Assembly (NCBI RefSeq): GCF_030758935.1
Contig: NZ_CP132333.1
Coordinates: forward strand, 3,720,992-3,784,991
Length of the DNA: 64,000 nucleotides
Direction of reading: 5' to 3'
DNA from: Geothrix sp. PMB-07
GTDB taxonomy: Bacteria; Acidobacteriota; Holophagae; Holophagales; Holophagaceae
Part shown: positions 16,133 to 25,286 of the stretch, one piece after another
Position numbering within the stretch: position 1 is the stretch's first letter
Layout of the letters: each line of letters starts with the position of its first letter
Notes under the pieces: model-generated
The model's input: the letters and a program-made list of their open reading frames with translations, nothing else
The model's database searches: none
What the model was told of the DNA's origin: nothing
Made by a program: the position numbers and the translations under genes

Positions 16133-16762
16133 ATGGCCGGAACAGCTCAAGCCACCTCAACCTCCAGGCGCCTGGATTTGGAGCGCAGGGCCTTCCTGGA
16201 TCTGCTTCGCATGGCCAACACCCTGGCCACGCCCGAGGAGATCGCCCGGCAGGTGGTGGTGGTCGCCAGCCACCTGTCCGGCTGTGAGGCCGTGGCCCTT
16301 CGTCTGAAATCCGGTCCCGGTTTCCGCTACGTGGGCAGCCTGGGCTTCACAGAAGCCTTCATCGCCCTGGAGGACGATCTCTGCGCCCGCGATGAGCAGG
16401 GACACCTCCTGCGCGACGAAAACCGCCAGCCCGTCCTGGCCTGCCTCTGCGGCCGGGTGTTGAGTGGGCAGGTGGAGCGCAGCCACCCCAGCTTCACGGA
16501 TCGGGGCAGCTTCATCACCGCCTCCACCAGTTTGCTGCTCGCGTCCCACACCGAAGACCAGTGCCTGGGCCGGACGCGGAACCGCTGCCACGGCGCGGGC
16601 TATGAAACGGTTGGACTCTTCCCCATCCGGCGGGACGATGTCACCTACGGGCTCATCCAGTGCAATGATCGGCGAATGGGCCGACTCAGCGCCGAGGCCA
16701 TCGACCTGCTGGAAAACCTGGCCGCCACCGCCGCCCACCTCTTCCAGCTGGCCATGACCTGA
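16133..16762 (+). CDS. GAF domain sensor protein with a cysteine motif
   Basis: A 209-aa stand-alone GAF domain. It starts with a helix (LDLLRMANTLATPEEIARQVV), then a GAF core (SGCEAVALRLKSGPGFRYVGSLGF). Conserved cysteines occur in ACLCGRVLSG and TRNRCHGAGYETVGLFPIR, a variant I associate with GAF domains of some multidomain histidine kinases. No output domain is present, so it may act as a partner subunit. The ligand is unknown; the Cys set could hold a metal, a cluster or a redox switch. An HDOD gene follows in the same direction. Confidence 0.75.
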   Translation: MAGTAQATSTSRRLDLERRAFLDLLRMANTLATPEEIARQVVVVASHLSGCEAVALRLKSGPGFRYVGSLGFTEAFIALEDDLCARDEQGHLLRDENRQPVLACLCGRVLSGQVERSHPSFTDRGSFITASTSLLLASHTEDQCLGRTRNRCHGAGYETVGLFPIRRDDVTYGLIQCNDRRMGRLSAEAIDLLENLAATAAHLFQLAMT

Positions 16763-16836
16763 GGGCTACCCTGAATTCATGTCCCCGCCCGGTAATGAAG
16801 ATGAGTTGGAGAGATGCACGACCGAGGTATTCCGCC

Positions 16837-17685
16837 ATGCCCATGACTCCGCAGGAATTGATCCAGAACCTGGGCGACCTGCCGCCGCTGCCGCAGGTGG
16901 CCACCCGGGTCATCCGCCTTTCCGCCAACGCCGACACCTCTTCCGACGCACTCCAGACCCTCATCGGAACAGACCAGGCCCTGTCCGCCCAGCTGCTGAA
17001 AGTGGCCAATTCCGCCATGTTCGGCCGGGTGCGGGAGGTCACCACCCTCACCCAGGCCATCCTGACCCTGGGTTTCTCCGCCGCCCGCAGCGTGGTGCTG
17101 GCAGCCAGCGTCAAGAACCTCTTCTCCCGGGGCCCGGCTGGTGTGCAGGAGCGCCTGCTCTGGGAGCATGCCCTGGTCACAGGCCTGACGGGCAGCGCCC
17201 TCTGCCAGGCCGTGGGCCAATCCGGCGCCGAGGAAGCCTTCCTGGCCGGCCTCATGCACGACATTGGCAAGTGCGTGCTGGCCTTGAAATTTCCCGAGGG
17301 TTACTCGGCGCTGCTCCACCGCATCCAGGGTGAAGAGACCGAGGGCATCGGCCTGGAGCTGGACACCTTCGGCTTCGACCACACCATGGTGGGCGAAGCC
17401 CTGTTGCGCTCCTGGAACATCGGAGAAAGCATCCAGTCCGTGGTGCGCTGGCACCACGACCCCAGGCAGGCCCCGGCGGAGCACCAGAAGCTGGTCGCCC
17501 TGGTGGCCCTGGGCAACCAGGTGGCCACGGACCTGCAGGTGGGCCTGGACATGCCCGATGCCCTCACGAGGCCCACCCGCGAAGCCCTGGACATCCTGCG
17601 CTTGGATGACAAGGCCTACCAGGAGCACCGCACCGCGGCCCTGGAAGCCCTGGAACGGGACAAGGGCCTCATCGCCGAGTTTTGA
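16837..17685 (+). CDS. HDOD domain signalling protein
   Basis: A 282-aa cytoplasmic protein with the HDOD block: LGDLPPLPQVATRVIRL, SAQLLKVANSAMFG and QAILTLGFSAARSVVLAAS. A metal-site-like motif is present as LAGLMHDIGKCVLALKFPE. HDOD proteins are HD-related but usually non-catalytic, and act in regulation linked to c-di-GMP, motility or stress. The start at 16837 is chosen because GAGG lies 9 nt upstream; ATG 16795 would add 14 unconserved residues. It ends 12 bp from the convergent pgi stop. Confidence 0.85.
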   Translation: MPMTPQELIQNLGDLPPLPQVATRVIRLSANADTSSDALQTLIGTDQALSAQLLKVANSAMFGRVREVTTLTQAILTLGFSAARSVVLAASVKNLFSRGPAGVQERLLWEHALVTGLTGSALCQAVGQSGAEEAFLAGLMHDIGKCVLALKFPEGYSALLHRIQGEETEGIGLELDTFGFDHTMVGEALLRSWNIGESIQSVVRWHHDPRQAPAEHQKLVALVALGNQVATDLQVGLDMPDALTRPTREALDILRLDDKAYQEHRTAALEALERDKGLIAEF

Positions 17686-17697
17686 TCCGGGCCGCCC

Positions 17698-18834
17698 TCA
17701 GGCGAGTCCCAGCCGTTTGAAGGTGCGCTTTTTCCCGTCCTCCACTTCGGGCTGATCGAAGGGGTCGAGGTCCAGGCCCACGCCCACCAGGCCCACGATG
17801 GCCTGCCAGGCCATCATGAAGGCGCCCACCTCCCGTTCGCTGAGGCTGGGCATCGACCAGCGCAGCACGGGCACACCCGCCGCTTCCAAGGCCTCGGCAG
17901 AACCCTCAGCCTGGGCGCGCAGGATGTCGGCGCCCTGCAGGTTGGCCAGGCCCGGATAGGGCGAACCCGCCGGTGGATCGAGCTTCTCCGGGGCGGGCTT
18001 GCCATCCACGGTCATCACGATGACGCCGAGGTTGCGGGGGCCCGCCATCCAGCGCTGCAATTGGCTGTGCTGGTCCACGGGGCCCACGGCGCGGATGGGC
18101 GTGAAGCCCTTACGGGTGCCATCCTTGGCGACCTTGCCCAGGGACTCGGCGATGAGCTGCACCCACCAGGCCGAAAGGTTGTCCAGGCTCATGGCGTAGG
18201 GCATGAGCACCCACTCGCTGATGCCGCGGGCGTGGGCATCCAGGAGCAGGTCCACCGTGCTGGCGATGCGGTCGAACCAGGCGCCCCGGCCCGCCTCGAT
18301 CTCTGCGATGACCTCGCGACCGCCCTGAAGGAAGGCCGAGGCATCGCGGCCCATCCAGGCCAGCGGCAAGGTGCCGATGGGCGTGAAGGCCGAGAAGCGG
18401 CCCCCCACTTCCACGGGGATGGGCAGGATCTGGCAGCCGTTGGCGCGGCCCCAGGTGGCCAGCGGGTTGGCATCATCCTGGGTGATGAGGATGGGCGCGG
18501 CCAGCTCAGCGAATCCCGGCAGCGCGCGCAAGCGGGCCATCCAGGTCCACAGTTCCAGGGTCTTGCCGCTCTTGGAGGCGAAGACCAGCTGATCCCCGGC
18601 TCGCAGATGGAAATCCGGCGTGGGCTCGGGCGAGGCCAGCGGCACCCAGTTCTGGAAGGCACGCTCCTGGCCGAAGGCCCGCACCAGGGTTTCCGAGGGC
18701 AGCAGGGAACCGCCGATGCCGCACCAGAGCAGGCGTTTCGCAGGATCCAGGGTCGGCAGCGCGGGTTCCGCCAGGGCGCGCCAGCCGCCCATGGGGTGCG
18801 TTTCGATGGATTGCCAGGAGGATCGGATGTCCAT
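17698..18834 (-). CDS. pgi: Glucose-6-phosphate isomerase (short SIS-domain type)
   Basis: A 378-aa SIS-domain isomerase interconverting glucose-6-phosphate and fructose-6-phosphate. The sugar-phosphate motifs are LLWCGIGGSLLPSET and LVFASKSGKTLELWTWM. A further family block is VGGRFSAFTPIGTLPLAWMG, and GPVDQHSQLQRWMAGP holds a conserved His. It is much shorter than the 550-aa E. coli enzyme but resembles compact PGI-like proteins of other phyla. It follows glgA with 1 bp between stop and start and closes the glgC-glgA-pgi unit. Confidence 0.88.
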   Translation of the reverse strand: MDIRSSWQSIETHPMGGWRALAEPALPTLDPAKRLLWCGIGGSLLPSETLVRAFGQERAFQNWVPLASPEPTPDFHLRAGDQLVFASKSGKTLELWTWMARLRALPGFAELAAPILITQDDANPLATWGRANGCQILPIPVEVGGRFSAFTPIGTLPLAWMGRDASAFLQGGREVIAEIEAGRGAWFDRIASTVDLLLDAHARGISEWVLMPYAMSLDNLSAWWVQLIAESLGKVAKDGTRKGFTPIRAVGPVDQHSQLQRWMAGPRNLGVIVMTVDGKPAPEKLDPPAGSPYPGLANLQGADILRAQAEGSAEALEAAGVPVLRWSMPSLSEREVGAFMMAWQAIVGLVGVGLDLDPFDQPEVEDGKKRTFKRLGLA

Positions 18835-18835
18835 G

Positions 18836-20266
18836 TCAGTGACCTTTCGAAATGGTGCGGTAAAGATCGAAGTAAGTGCGGGCCGGACCTTCCCAGCCGA
18901 ATTCCGCCTTCATGCCGCGGCGCTGCATCTGCCGCCAGGCGAGGGGATCCTGGAACAGGGCCAGAGCGGCATTGATCGCTTCCCCCAGGGCCCAGCCATT
19001 GGCTGCCTCGAAGGTGAAGCCCGTCGCAGTGTCATCGGCCAGCGTCGCGGGGCTCACGCCCACCACCGTATCCGCCAGCCCGCCGGTGCGGCGCACCAGG
19101 GGCAGGGCCCCATAGGCCTGGGCATAGAGCTGGGTGAGGCCGCAGGGTTCCTGCCGCGAGGGCACCAGGATCACGTCGGCCGCCGCGAAAGCGCGGTGGG
19201 CCAGCGCCTCGTCGTAGCCGATGAACACGCCCACGCGGCCGGGATGGCGCTGGGCCGCCTGGCGGAAGGCTTCTTCGGCATGGTGATCGCCGGTGCCGAG
19301 GATCGCCAGCTGGGCGCCACGGGCCACCAGATGATCCACATTGTCGAGCACCAGGTCGAGGCCCTTGAGGGGATCCAGGCGGCTGATGGCCGCGAAGAGC
19401 GGTGCCTCGGCATCAGCCTGGAGGCCCATCCGCGTCTGGAAGCCCTGCCGGTTGGGCAGGCGCCGCGCGGGGTGCTTCAGGTCGTAGCGGCTGAGGAGAC
19501 TCGGATCCTTCGCCGGGTTCCACACCTCGCGGTCCACGCCGTTGAGGATGCCCCAGAGATCCTGGCTCCGATGGGCCAGCAGCCCCTCCAGCCCGTGGCC
19601 GCCCGATTGTTGGATTTCACGGGCATAGGTGGGGCTCACGGTGCTGATGCGATCCGCCAGCCGCAGCCCCGCCTTGAGGAAGCCGATGTCGCCGTGGAAC
19701 TCGACGCCCTCGGGGGTGAAGGCGTGGCGGGGCAGCCACAGCTCCTGGAGCAGCGAGGCCGGGAAGCGCCCCTGGAAGGCGATGTTATGGATGGTCATCA
19801 CCGTGGCAGGCCGGGGGCTGTCCCCATAGGCCACGTAGGCGGGCATGAGTCCCACGGGCCAGTCGTGGCCATGCAGCACCTCCGGCCACCAGCCCTCGGC
19901 ATCGCCATGACGCCCCAGATGCGCCGACGCCCAGGCCAGGGCCGCAAAGCGGCGGGCCAGGTCCTCGGGGTTGCCGTAGGGGTTGCCGGGCCGATCAAAG
20001 AAGGTCGGCTGATCCAGCAGGTACAGGGGCAGCCCCGGGGCCTCAGCCTTGAGGATGCGTGCTGGACCACCGCCCATCAGATCAGGGAAGGAGGCCGTCA
20101 CTTCCTGGATCAGCACCGCGTCCCGGATGGCCGGGTAGGCGGGCACCAGCATGCGTACATCAGCCCCCAGCCCGCGCATGGCGCGGGGCAGTGCAGCCAT
20201 CACATCACCCAGCCCGCCGGTCTTGACGTAGGGGAACAGCTCAGAAGCGACGAAAAGGACTCTCAA
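18836..20266 (-). CDS. glgA: Glycogen synthase (ADP-glucose, GT5)
   Basis: A 476-aa glycosyltransferase that elongates glycogen from ADP-glucose. The N-terminal substrate loop is the KTGGLGDV motif within ASELFPYVKTGGLGDVMAAL. The GT-B donor site near the C-terminus contains the E-X7-E pattern in EPCGLTQLYAQAYG, followed by LVRRTGGLADTV. Length equals the usual 475-480 aa. It starts 4 bp after the glgC stop, so the two are co-translated. Identification is secure. Confidence 0.95.
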   Translation of the reverse strand: MRVLFVASELFPYVKTGGLGDVMAALPRAMRGLGADVRMLVPAYPAIRDAVLIQEVTASFPDLMGGGPARILKAEAPGLPLYLLDQPTFFDRPGNPYGNPEDLARRFAALAWASAHLGRHGDAEGWWPEVLHGHDWPVGLMPAYVAYGDSPRPATVMTIHNIAFQGRFPASLLQELWLPRHAFTPEGVEFHGDIGFLKAGLRLADRISTVSPTYAREIQQSGGHGLEGLLAHRSQDLWGILNGVDREVWNPAKDPSLLSRYDLKHPARRLPNRQGFQTRMGLQADAEAPLFAAISRLDPLKGLDLVLDNVDHLVARGAQLAILGTGDHHAEEAFRQAAQRHPGRVGVFIGYDEALAHRAFAAADVILVPSRQEPCGLTQLYAQAYGALPLVRRTGGLADTVVGVSPATLADDTATGFTFEAANGWALGEAINAALALFQDPLAWRQMQRRGMKAEFGWEGPARTYFDLYRTISKGH

Positions 20267-20270
20267 AAGG

Positions 20271-21536
20271 CTAGGGCTCCAGCTGGCTCAGCATGCGCTG
20301 GGAGATGAGGGTGACACCTCCGGGCGTGCGGTAGAAGCGTCGGCTGTCCTCTTCGGGGTCTTCGCCCACCACCAGGCCTTCCGGAATGCGGCAATCCCGG
20401 GCCACAATGCACCGCCGCAGGCGGGCGTGCCGCCCGATGTCGCAGTTGGGCAGCACCATTGCACCATCCAGCCGCGCGTGGGAATGCACGAAAACCCGGC
20501 TGGAAAGCAGCGAATGGTGCACGTGGGCGCCGGAGATCACGCAGGCCCCGGACACCAGGCTGGACAGGGCCACGCCGTTGCGCATCTCGCCGGCATGGAC
20601 GAACTTCGCGGGGGGCAGCTGTTCCTGATGGGTGGTGATGGGCCAGGCCTCGTCGTAGAGGTTCAGGGCCGGCAGCACACTGGTGAGATCCATGTTGGCC
20701 TCCCAGTAGGAATCCACGCTGCCCACATCCCGCCAGTAGGGCTCAGGATGGCCTTCATTCGGAATGCAGCTACGCTCGAAGCGGTGAGCGAAGACCCGCG
20801 CCTGGCCCACCATCCGGGGGATGATGTCCTTGCCGAAATCGTGGCCGGAATTCGGATCCGCCGCATCCTCGATGAGCGCCTTGTAGAGGAATTCGGCGTT
20901 GAACATGTAGATGCCCATGGAGGCAAAGGCACGATCAGGCTTGCCGGGAATGGCCGGCGGATCCTCCGGCTTCTCGACGAAGGACACAATGCGGTCCTCG
21001 GCATCCACGTGGGCGATACCGAAGCCCCGCGCGGCATCGCGCGGCACTTCCAGGCAGGCAATGGTCATGTCCGCCTGGTTCTCCAGGTGGTCACGCAGGA
21101 AAATTTTATAGTCCATGCGGTAGATGTGGTCGCCAGCCAGGATGAGCACATTCTTCGGCTGGGCCGATTGGATGTTGCTGAGGTTCTGATAGACGGCATC
21201 CGCCGTGCCGCTGTACCAGGCGTTCTTGTCGAAGCTCTGCTGGGCGGGCAGCACATGGACGTACTCGTTGAGCTTGCCCGGCAGGAAGGTCCATCCGAAC
21301 TGCAGGTGTTCCAGCAAGCGGTGCGAGTTGTATTGCGTCAGCACCATGATTCGGCGGAAACCCGAGTTCACGCAGTTCGACAGCGTGAAGTCGATGATGC
21401 GGTATTTGCCGCCGAAATCCAGGCCCGGCTTGGAGTAGTAGTCCGTGAGGTCCATGAGCCGCTTCCCGCGCCCCCCGGCCATCACAAGGGCGATGGTGTG
21501 CCGCGGAGAAAGACGCGATTCCGAAATGGTCAGCAT
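20271..21536 (-). CDS. glgC: Glucose-1-phosphate adenylyltransferase
   Basis: A 421-aa ADP-glucose pyrophosphorylase and the usual control point of bacterial glycogen synthesis. The catalytic loop is LVMAGGRGKRLMDLT. Substrate-binding blocks include ILAGDHIYRMDY, IVSFVEKPEDPP and GIYMFNAEFLYKAL. The C-terminus is a left-handed beta-helix with the SLVSGACVISGAHVHHSLLSSRVFVH block. Length is typical. GAGGA lies a few bases before the ATG. It leads the glgC-glgA-pgi unit. Confidence 0.95.
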   Translation of the reverse strand: MLTISESRLSPRHTIALVMAGGRGKRLMDLTDYYSKPGLDFGGKYRIIDFTLSNCVNSGFRRIMVLTQYNSHRLLEHLQFGWTFLPGKLNEYVHVLPAQQSFDKNAWYSGTADAVYQNLSNIQSAQPKNVLILAGDHIYRMDYKIFLRDHLENQADMTIACLEVPRDAARGFGIAHVDAEDRIVSFVEKPEDPPAIPGKPDRAFASMGIYMFNAEFLYKALIEDAADPNSGHDFGKDIIPRMVGQARVFAHRFERSCIPNEGHPEPYWRDVGSVDSYWEANMDLTSVLPALNLYDEAWPITTHQEQLPPAKFVHAGEMRNGVALSSLVSGACVISGAHVHHSLLSSRVFVHSHARLDGAMVLPNCDIGRHARLRRCIVARDCRIPEGLVVGEDPEEDSRRFYRTPGGVTLISQRMLSQLEP

Positions 21537-21591
21537 GGAAGTCCTCAGTCTGGGCTTAAGGGCATGATAGCCAGCCTATGTGACGATCCGC

Positions 21592-22272
21592 CTACTGATC
21601 TGACCAACTTCCCGGTCGGCCTTCCAACTGGAGCGCCTCCGCCAAACCCGCCAGGAACTTGATCCGCGGAGTCCTCTGAAATCCGTACCCCATCAACCCC
21701 TCATGAGGCAGCTGGCCATCCAGGAGCGTGAAGCCCCAGGCTGCCAGCCGTGCATCGAGCGCCCTCAGCGCCGCGCGGCTGGCTTCGGCTTCGAGGCTGA
21801 ACATGCTTTCGCCGAAAAAGGCCCCGCCGAGGGACACGCCATACAAGCCACCCCGCAGCTCCCCTTCCCGCCATGCCTCCACGCTATGCGCATGGCCTGC
21901 GTGGTGCAGCTCGAGGTAGGCTTCGCGCATCTCCACGGTGATCCAGGTGCCGTCCTGGCCCAGCCGTGGCGCCGTCGCACAGTGGGTGATGACCTGCTCA
22001 AAGGCGGTGTCGAAACGAATCTCGAAGGGCCGCTGGCGCAGGCTCCGAAGGGTCCGCGCCGACAGGTGCAGACAGCCCGGACGCAGCAGCGCGCGTTCCG
22101 GCGGCGACCACCACAGCAGGGGATCCTCCTCACCGAACCAGGGGAAGATGCCACTCTCATAGGCCAGCACGAGCCTCGGCACGCTGAGGTCGCCGCCGAT
22201 GGCCAGCAGGCCGTCTTCGGCCAGTTCTGGATCGGGGAAGAGCAGCTGCTCCGTCAGCCGAAAGACAGGCAC
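21592..22272 (-). CDS. aat: Leucyl/phenylalanyl-tRNA-protein transferase
   Basis: A 226-aa enzyme that adds Leu or Phe to proteins with N-terminal Arg or Lys, creating type-2 N-degrons for ClpS/ClpAP. Family blocks are DGLLAIGGDLSVPRLVLAYESGIFPWF, WWSPPERALL, TWITVEMREAYLELHHAGHAHSVE and GLYGVSLGGAFFGESMFS. The start is taken as the GTG at 22272, with GGAG about 10 nt upstream. This gives family length and overlaps the clpA end by 19 bp. A much longer frame upstream is only clpA read out of frame. Its place after clpS-clpA fits one N-end-rule operon. Confidence 0.92.
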   Translation of the reverse strand: MPVFRLTEQLLFPDPELAEDGLLAIGGDLSVPRLVLAYESGIFPWFGEEDPLLWWSPPERALLRPGCLHLSARTLRSLRQRPFEIRFDTAFEQVITHCATAPRLGQDGTWITVEMREAYLELHHAGHAHSVEAWREGELRGGLYGVSLGGAFFGESMFSLEAEASRAALRALDARLAAWGFTLLDGQLPHEGLMGYGFQRTPRIKFLAGLAEALQLEGRPGSWSDQ

Positions 22273-24500
22273 AGGCGGCCATTCTCCAGATCCACCTTGG
22301 CGCTGCCCCCCTTGGCCAGGGGGCCGAACAGCAGGGCCTCGGCCAGGGGGCGGCGCAGTTCGCGCTCGATGAGGCGGGCCATGGGTCGGGCGCCGAAGGC
22401 GGGATCGTAGCCCTTGTCCGCCAGCCAGGCCCTGGCGGTCGGCGTGCACGTGAGCGTGACCGCTTTCTCAGAGAGCTGCGCCTGCAGCTCGGCCAAGTGC
22501 TTGTCGGCCACACGCTCCATGTCCACGCGGCCCAGCGGGGCGAACTGGAGGATGCCATCCAGCCGGTTCCTGAACTCGGGACTGAAGGCCTTTTCGATGG
22601 TGCCATTGGCGGAGCGGCGTGCCCCGGCCTCGGCGAAGCCCACCTGGCGCGCCGACAGCTCGCGAGCCCCCACATTGGTGGTCATGACGATCACCGTGTG
22701 GCGGAAATCGGCGCTGCGGCCATGACTGTCCGTCAGCGAGGCATGGTCCATCACCTGCAGCAGCACCCCGAAGAGATCGGGGTGGGCCTTCTCCAGTTCA
22801 TCCAGCAGCAGCACCGCGTGGGGCTGTTTGCGCACGGCATCCGTCAGGAGGCCGCCCTCCTCGTAGCCCACGTAGCCCGGCGGGGCGCCGATGAGCCGCG
22901 CCACCGAATGCTTTTCCTGGTACTCGCTCATGTCGAAGCGCAGGAAGGCGATGCCCAGGGCCTTGGCCAGTTGCTTGGAGAGCTCGGTCTTGCCCACGCC
23001 CGTGGGCCCGGCAAACAGGAAGCAACCCATGGGTTTCAGCGGGTCGCGCAACCCTGAACGGGCCAGCTTGATGGCACTGGCCACAGCCTCGCAGGCCGCA
23101 TCCTGGCCGAAGATCTGCCCCTTGAGGGCCGTCTCCAAATGGGCCAGGGCCTCCCGATCATCGGCGCTCACGGAAGCCACGGGCACGCGCGCCATGTGGG
23201 CCACCACAGCTTCGATTTCCGCGGGCCCCACCTTCTTCACCTGGCTCTTCTTGGGCAGCAATTTCTGGGCCGCGCCCGCCTCGTCCAGCACATCCAAAGC
23301 ACTGTCCGGCAGGCGACGATCCGGCAGGTGCTTGGCAGCCAGCCGCACAGCGGCCTCCAGCCCATCCTCCGAGTACTTCACGCCGTGATGCGTTTCGTAG
23401 GAGGGCTTCAGCCCCCGCAGCACGCCCAAGGCGTCCTCGCTGGAAGGTTCGCTCACTTCCACCACCTGGAAACGCCGGGAAAGGGCCCGGTCCCGGTCCA
23501 GCGATCCCTTCAGATCCTGGAAGGTGGTGGCGCCGATGCAGCGAAGTTCGCCCGAGGCCAGGGCCGGTTTCAACAGATTGGCCGCGTCCATGGCGCCGCC
23601 GCCGGTGGCGCCAGCGCCCACCAGCGTGTGCAGCTCATCCACGAAAAGGATGGCGCCAGGCTCGTCGGCCAGAGCCTTCAGTACGGCCTTCAGCCGCTCC
23701 TCGAAATCACCGCGGTAGCGGCTGCCGGCCAGCAGGGCGCCCAGGTCCAGGGCGAAGATGCGGGCGGCCTTGAGGGGCTCGGGCACGGCCCCTTCGTGGA
23801 TGCGCCGGGCCAGGCCTTCGATGATGGCCGTCTTCCCCACGCCCGGTTCGCCCACCAGCAGGGGATTGTTCTTGCGACGGCGGCAGAGCACCTGGGCCAT
23901 GCGCGTGATCTCCGCGTCGCGGCCCACCAAGGGATCGAGCCGCCCCGCCGCGGCCCGGGCCACCAGATCGGTGGCATAGGCCTCCAGTGGATTGGGCGCC
24001 ACGAGCGCCTCGTCTTCCTCTTCCTCCGCGGCGGGCTGGCGCGGTGAAACCTTCGGATCGGCCGTGCCGTGGCTCAGCACCTTCAGCAGCGGCAGACGCC
24101 TCACACCATGTCGCTCCAGCAGGTGACGGGCATGGCTGGATTCCTCCTCCAGAAAGGCCGGCAGTAACTCACCGCCATGCACTTCCGCGCGCCCCGAGCT
24201 GAGGGCGTGGACGAGGGCCCGCTCCACCACCCGAACGAAGCCCAGGGTGCTGTGGGGCTGGAAGGGCACGGCCTCGGGCAGGGCCTCGAAGGCGCGATCC
24301 AGAACCGCTTCCAGGTCGGCACGCAGCGCCTCCAGCTTCACGCCGCAGCCCATCAGGGCCTTGGCGGCGTGGACATCATCCAGCAGCGCCAACAGCAGGT
24401 GCTCCAACCCCACATCCTCGTGGCGCCGCGACTTGGCGAGCTCGAAGGCGCGCTGGAAATCCTGGTTCAACTTGGGACTGAGCTGCGGGGCCTCAGACAT
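22254..24500 (-). CDS. clpA: ATP-dependent Clp protease ATP-binding subunit ClpA
   Basis: A 748-aa two-ring AAA+ unfoldase that feeds substrates to ClpP. A Clp N-domain starts at [20 protein letters not shown]. The D1 Walker A is [13 protein letters not shown] with Walker [16 protein letters not shown]. The D2 Walker A is [13 protein letters not shown] with Walker [14 protein letters not shown]. No middle coiled-coil insertion is seen between them, so it is ClpA rather than ClpB/ClpC. The ATG at 24500 overlaps the clpS end by 8 bp, showing translational coupling. Confidence 0.94.
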   Translation of the reverse strand: MSEAPQLSPKLNQDFQRAFELAKSRRHEDVGLEHLLLALLDDVHAAKALMGCGVKLEALRADLEAVLDRAFEALPEAVPFQPHSTLGFVRVVERALVHALSSGRAEVHGGELLPAFLEEESSHARHLLERHGVRRLPLLKVLSHGTADPKVSPRQPAAEEEEDEALVAPNPLEAYATDLVARAAAGRLDPLVGRDAEITRMAQVLCRRRKNNPLLVGEPGVGKTAIIEGLARRIHEGAVPEPLKAARIFALDLGALLAGSRYRGDFEERLKAVLKALADEPGAILFVDELHTLVGAGATGGGAMDAANLLKPALASGELRCIGATTFQDLKGSLDRDRALSRRFQVVEVSEPSSEDALGVLRGLKPSYETHHGVKYSEDGLEAAVRLAAKHLPDRRLPDSALDVLDEAGAAQKLLPKKSQVKKVGPAEIEAVVAHMARVPVASVSADDREALAHLETALKGQIFGQDAACEAVASAIKLARSGLRDPLKPMGCFLFAGPTGVGKTELSKQLAKALGIAFLRFDMSEYQEKHSVARLIGAPPGYVGYEEGGLLTDAVRKQPHAVLLLDELEKAHPDLFGVLLQVMDHASLTDSHGRSADFRHTVIVMTTNVGARELSARQVGFAEAGARRSANGTIEKAFSPEFRNRLDGILQFAPLGRVDMERVADKHLAELQAQLSEKAVTLTCTPTARAWLADKGYDPAFGARPMARLIERELRRPLAEALLFGPLAKGGSAKVDLENGRLCLSFG

Positions 24501-24810
24501 CCTCTGCCTCCACGGTGAGCAGCAGGGGGAAGCCCTCCCGTTCCGCCAGTTGGCGGCCCCGTTCGGCGCGGGTTTCCGCCACATCGCGGGTGTATACCCC
24601 CGCCACGCCCACGCCAGCCCGGTGGACCGCCAGCATGATGGCCGTGGCCTCCGACTCCGCCTTGCGGAAGACCGTCTTCAGCAGAAACACCACGAATTCC
24701 TGAGTCGTGTAGTCGTCGTTGTGCAACAGCACTTTCCACATGCCCGGCTCCCGCAGCTTCTCGCGCTTGCGGGTGAGAACCTGCCCGTCTTCCTTGGGCT
24801 GCCTGGCCAT
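24493..24810 (-). CDS. clpS: ATP-dependent Clp protease adaptor ClpS
   Basis: A 105-aa adaptor that binds N-terminal Leu/Phe/Trp/Tyr residues and delivers them to ClpA. The core is WKVLLHNDDYTTQEFVVFLL, which holds the N-degron pocket, then the ClpA-binding helix (AIMLAVHRAGVGVAGVYTRDVAE). The N-terminal arm is short and charged. It is first in the clpS-clpA-aat order, which groups degron writer, reader and unfoldase. Confidence 0.95.
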   Translation of the reverse strand: MARQPKEDGQVLTRKREKLREPGMWKVLLHNDDYTTQEFVVFLLKTVFRKAESEATAIMLAVHRAGVGVAGVYTRDVAETRAERGRQLAEREGFPLLLTVEAEDV

Positions 24811-24829
24811 GGATGATGCCTCCGGGGCC

Positions 24830-25183
24830 TCAGGATACCGGGTTGGGCCGGTGAAACAGGCTGATGAACTTGCCCCGGGCCAGCTCCTGAATGAAGAGGG
24901 CGGTGCGCAGCGTGGTGTCCTTCTCTTCCGGGAAGGCCGCCGTCACCACCTCTGCGATCTCCGCCACGGTCCGCGCACCATCGCAGGCCTGCCACACGGC
25001 GGTGCCGCGGGCGTCGAGCTTCACGCGGTAGGTGGGTTTCTTCATCATCCGCAGCACCCAGCCCCAGCGAGGGGAAAGGATCTTGGGCCGCAGCAGGATC
25101 ACTGTGCCGCCTTCGCCAAATTCAGAGGCGAGCACCTGCACGGGGATGGCAGAGAGAAAGGCTTCATCAGGAAAGGCGGACAT
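24830..25183 (-). CDS. PqqD family protein (RiPP-recognition-like), stand-alone
   Basis: A 117-aa winged-helix PqqD-like protein. Supporting blocks are YRVKLDARGTAVWQACDGARTVAEIAEVV and a C-terminal helix pair with TALFIQELARGKFISLF. Classical PqqD carries the precursor peptide to the radical-SAM enzyme PqqE. No radical-SAM enzyme, precursor or other pqq gene is present nearby, so PQQ synthesis cannot be claimed. It lies 19 bp upstream of clpS on the same strand and may share its transcript. An inverted repeat lies just upstream of its start. Confidence 0.75.
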   Translation of the reverse strand: MSAFPDEAFLSAIPVQVLASEFGEGGTVILLRPKILSPRWGWVLRMMKKPTYRVKLDARGTAVWQACDGARTVAEIAEVVTAAFPEEKDTTLRTALFIQELARGKFISLFHRPNPVS

Positions 25184-25205
25184 GGGCAGCTTTCAAAAGA
25201 AAAGA

Positions 25206-25275
25206 TCACCACCAAGGCGCCAAGGCACCAAGAAAAGCACAAGCCCTTCTTGGTGCCCTGATGTCTTGGTGGTGA
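25206..25275. repeat. 70-bp gene-less inverted repeat of CACCAAG units
   Basis: The arms 25206-25232 and 25249-25275 are complementary at 23 of 27 positions by eye and enclose 16 nt. The left arm is built from CACCAAG/CGCCAAG words. The design parallels the ends of the GxxExxY element at 3119-3586, including the CACCAC outer end. AAAGAT precedes it (25201-25206) and AAAGAC follows (25275-25280), which could be an imperfect target duplication. It could also act as a transcription stop between the two minus-strand genes, although no strong T-tract follows. Confidence 0.65.
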
Positions 25276-25286
25276 AAGACAGCGCT

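Noticed and set aside
16779-17333. 184-codon frame starting 6 nt after a TACCCT box, overlapping the HDOD gene in another frame
   Set aside because: The start looks attractive, but the translation is Arg/Pro/Gly-rich and unlike any domain, while the HDOD frame is strongly conserved.
18061-20308. Long plus-strand frames opposite pgi and glgA
   Set aside because: They cross two genes with clear catalytic motifs and show no domain of their own.
22273-22449. Upstream extension of aat to give 285 residues
   Set aside because: The extra 59 residues are clpA read in another frame; the GTG at 22272 with GGAG upstream gives the family length.
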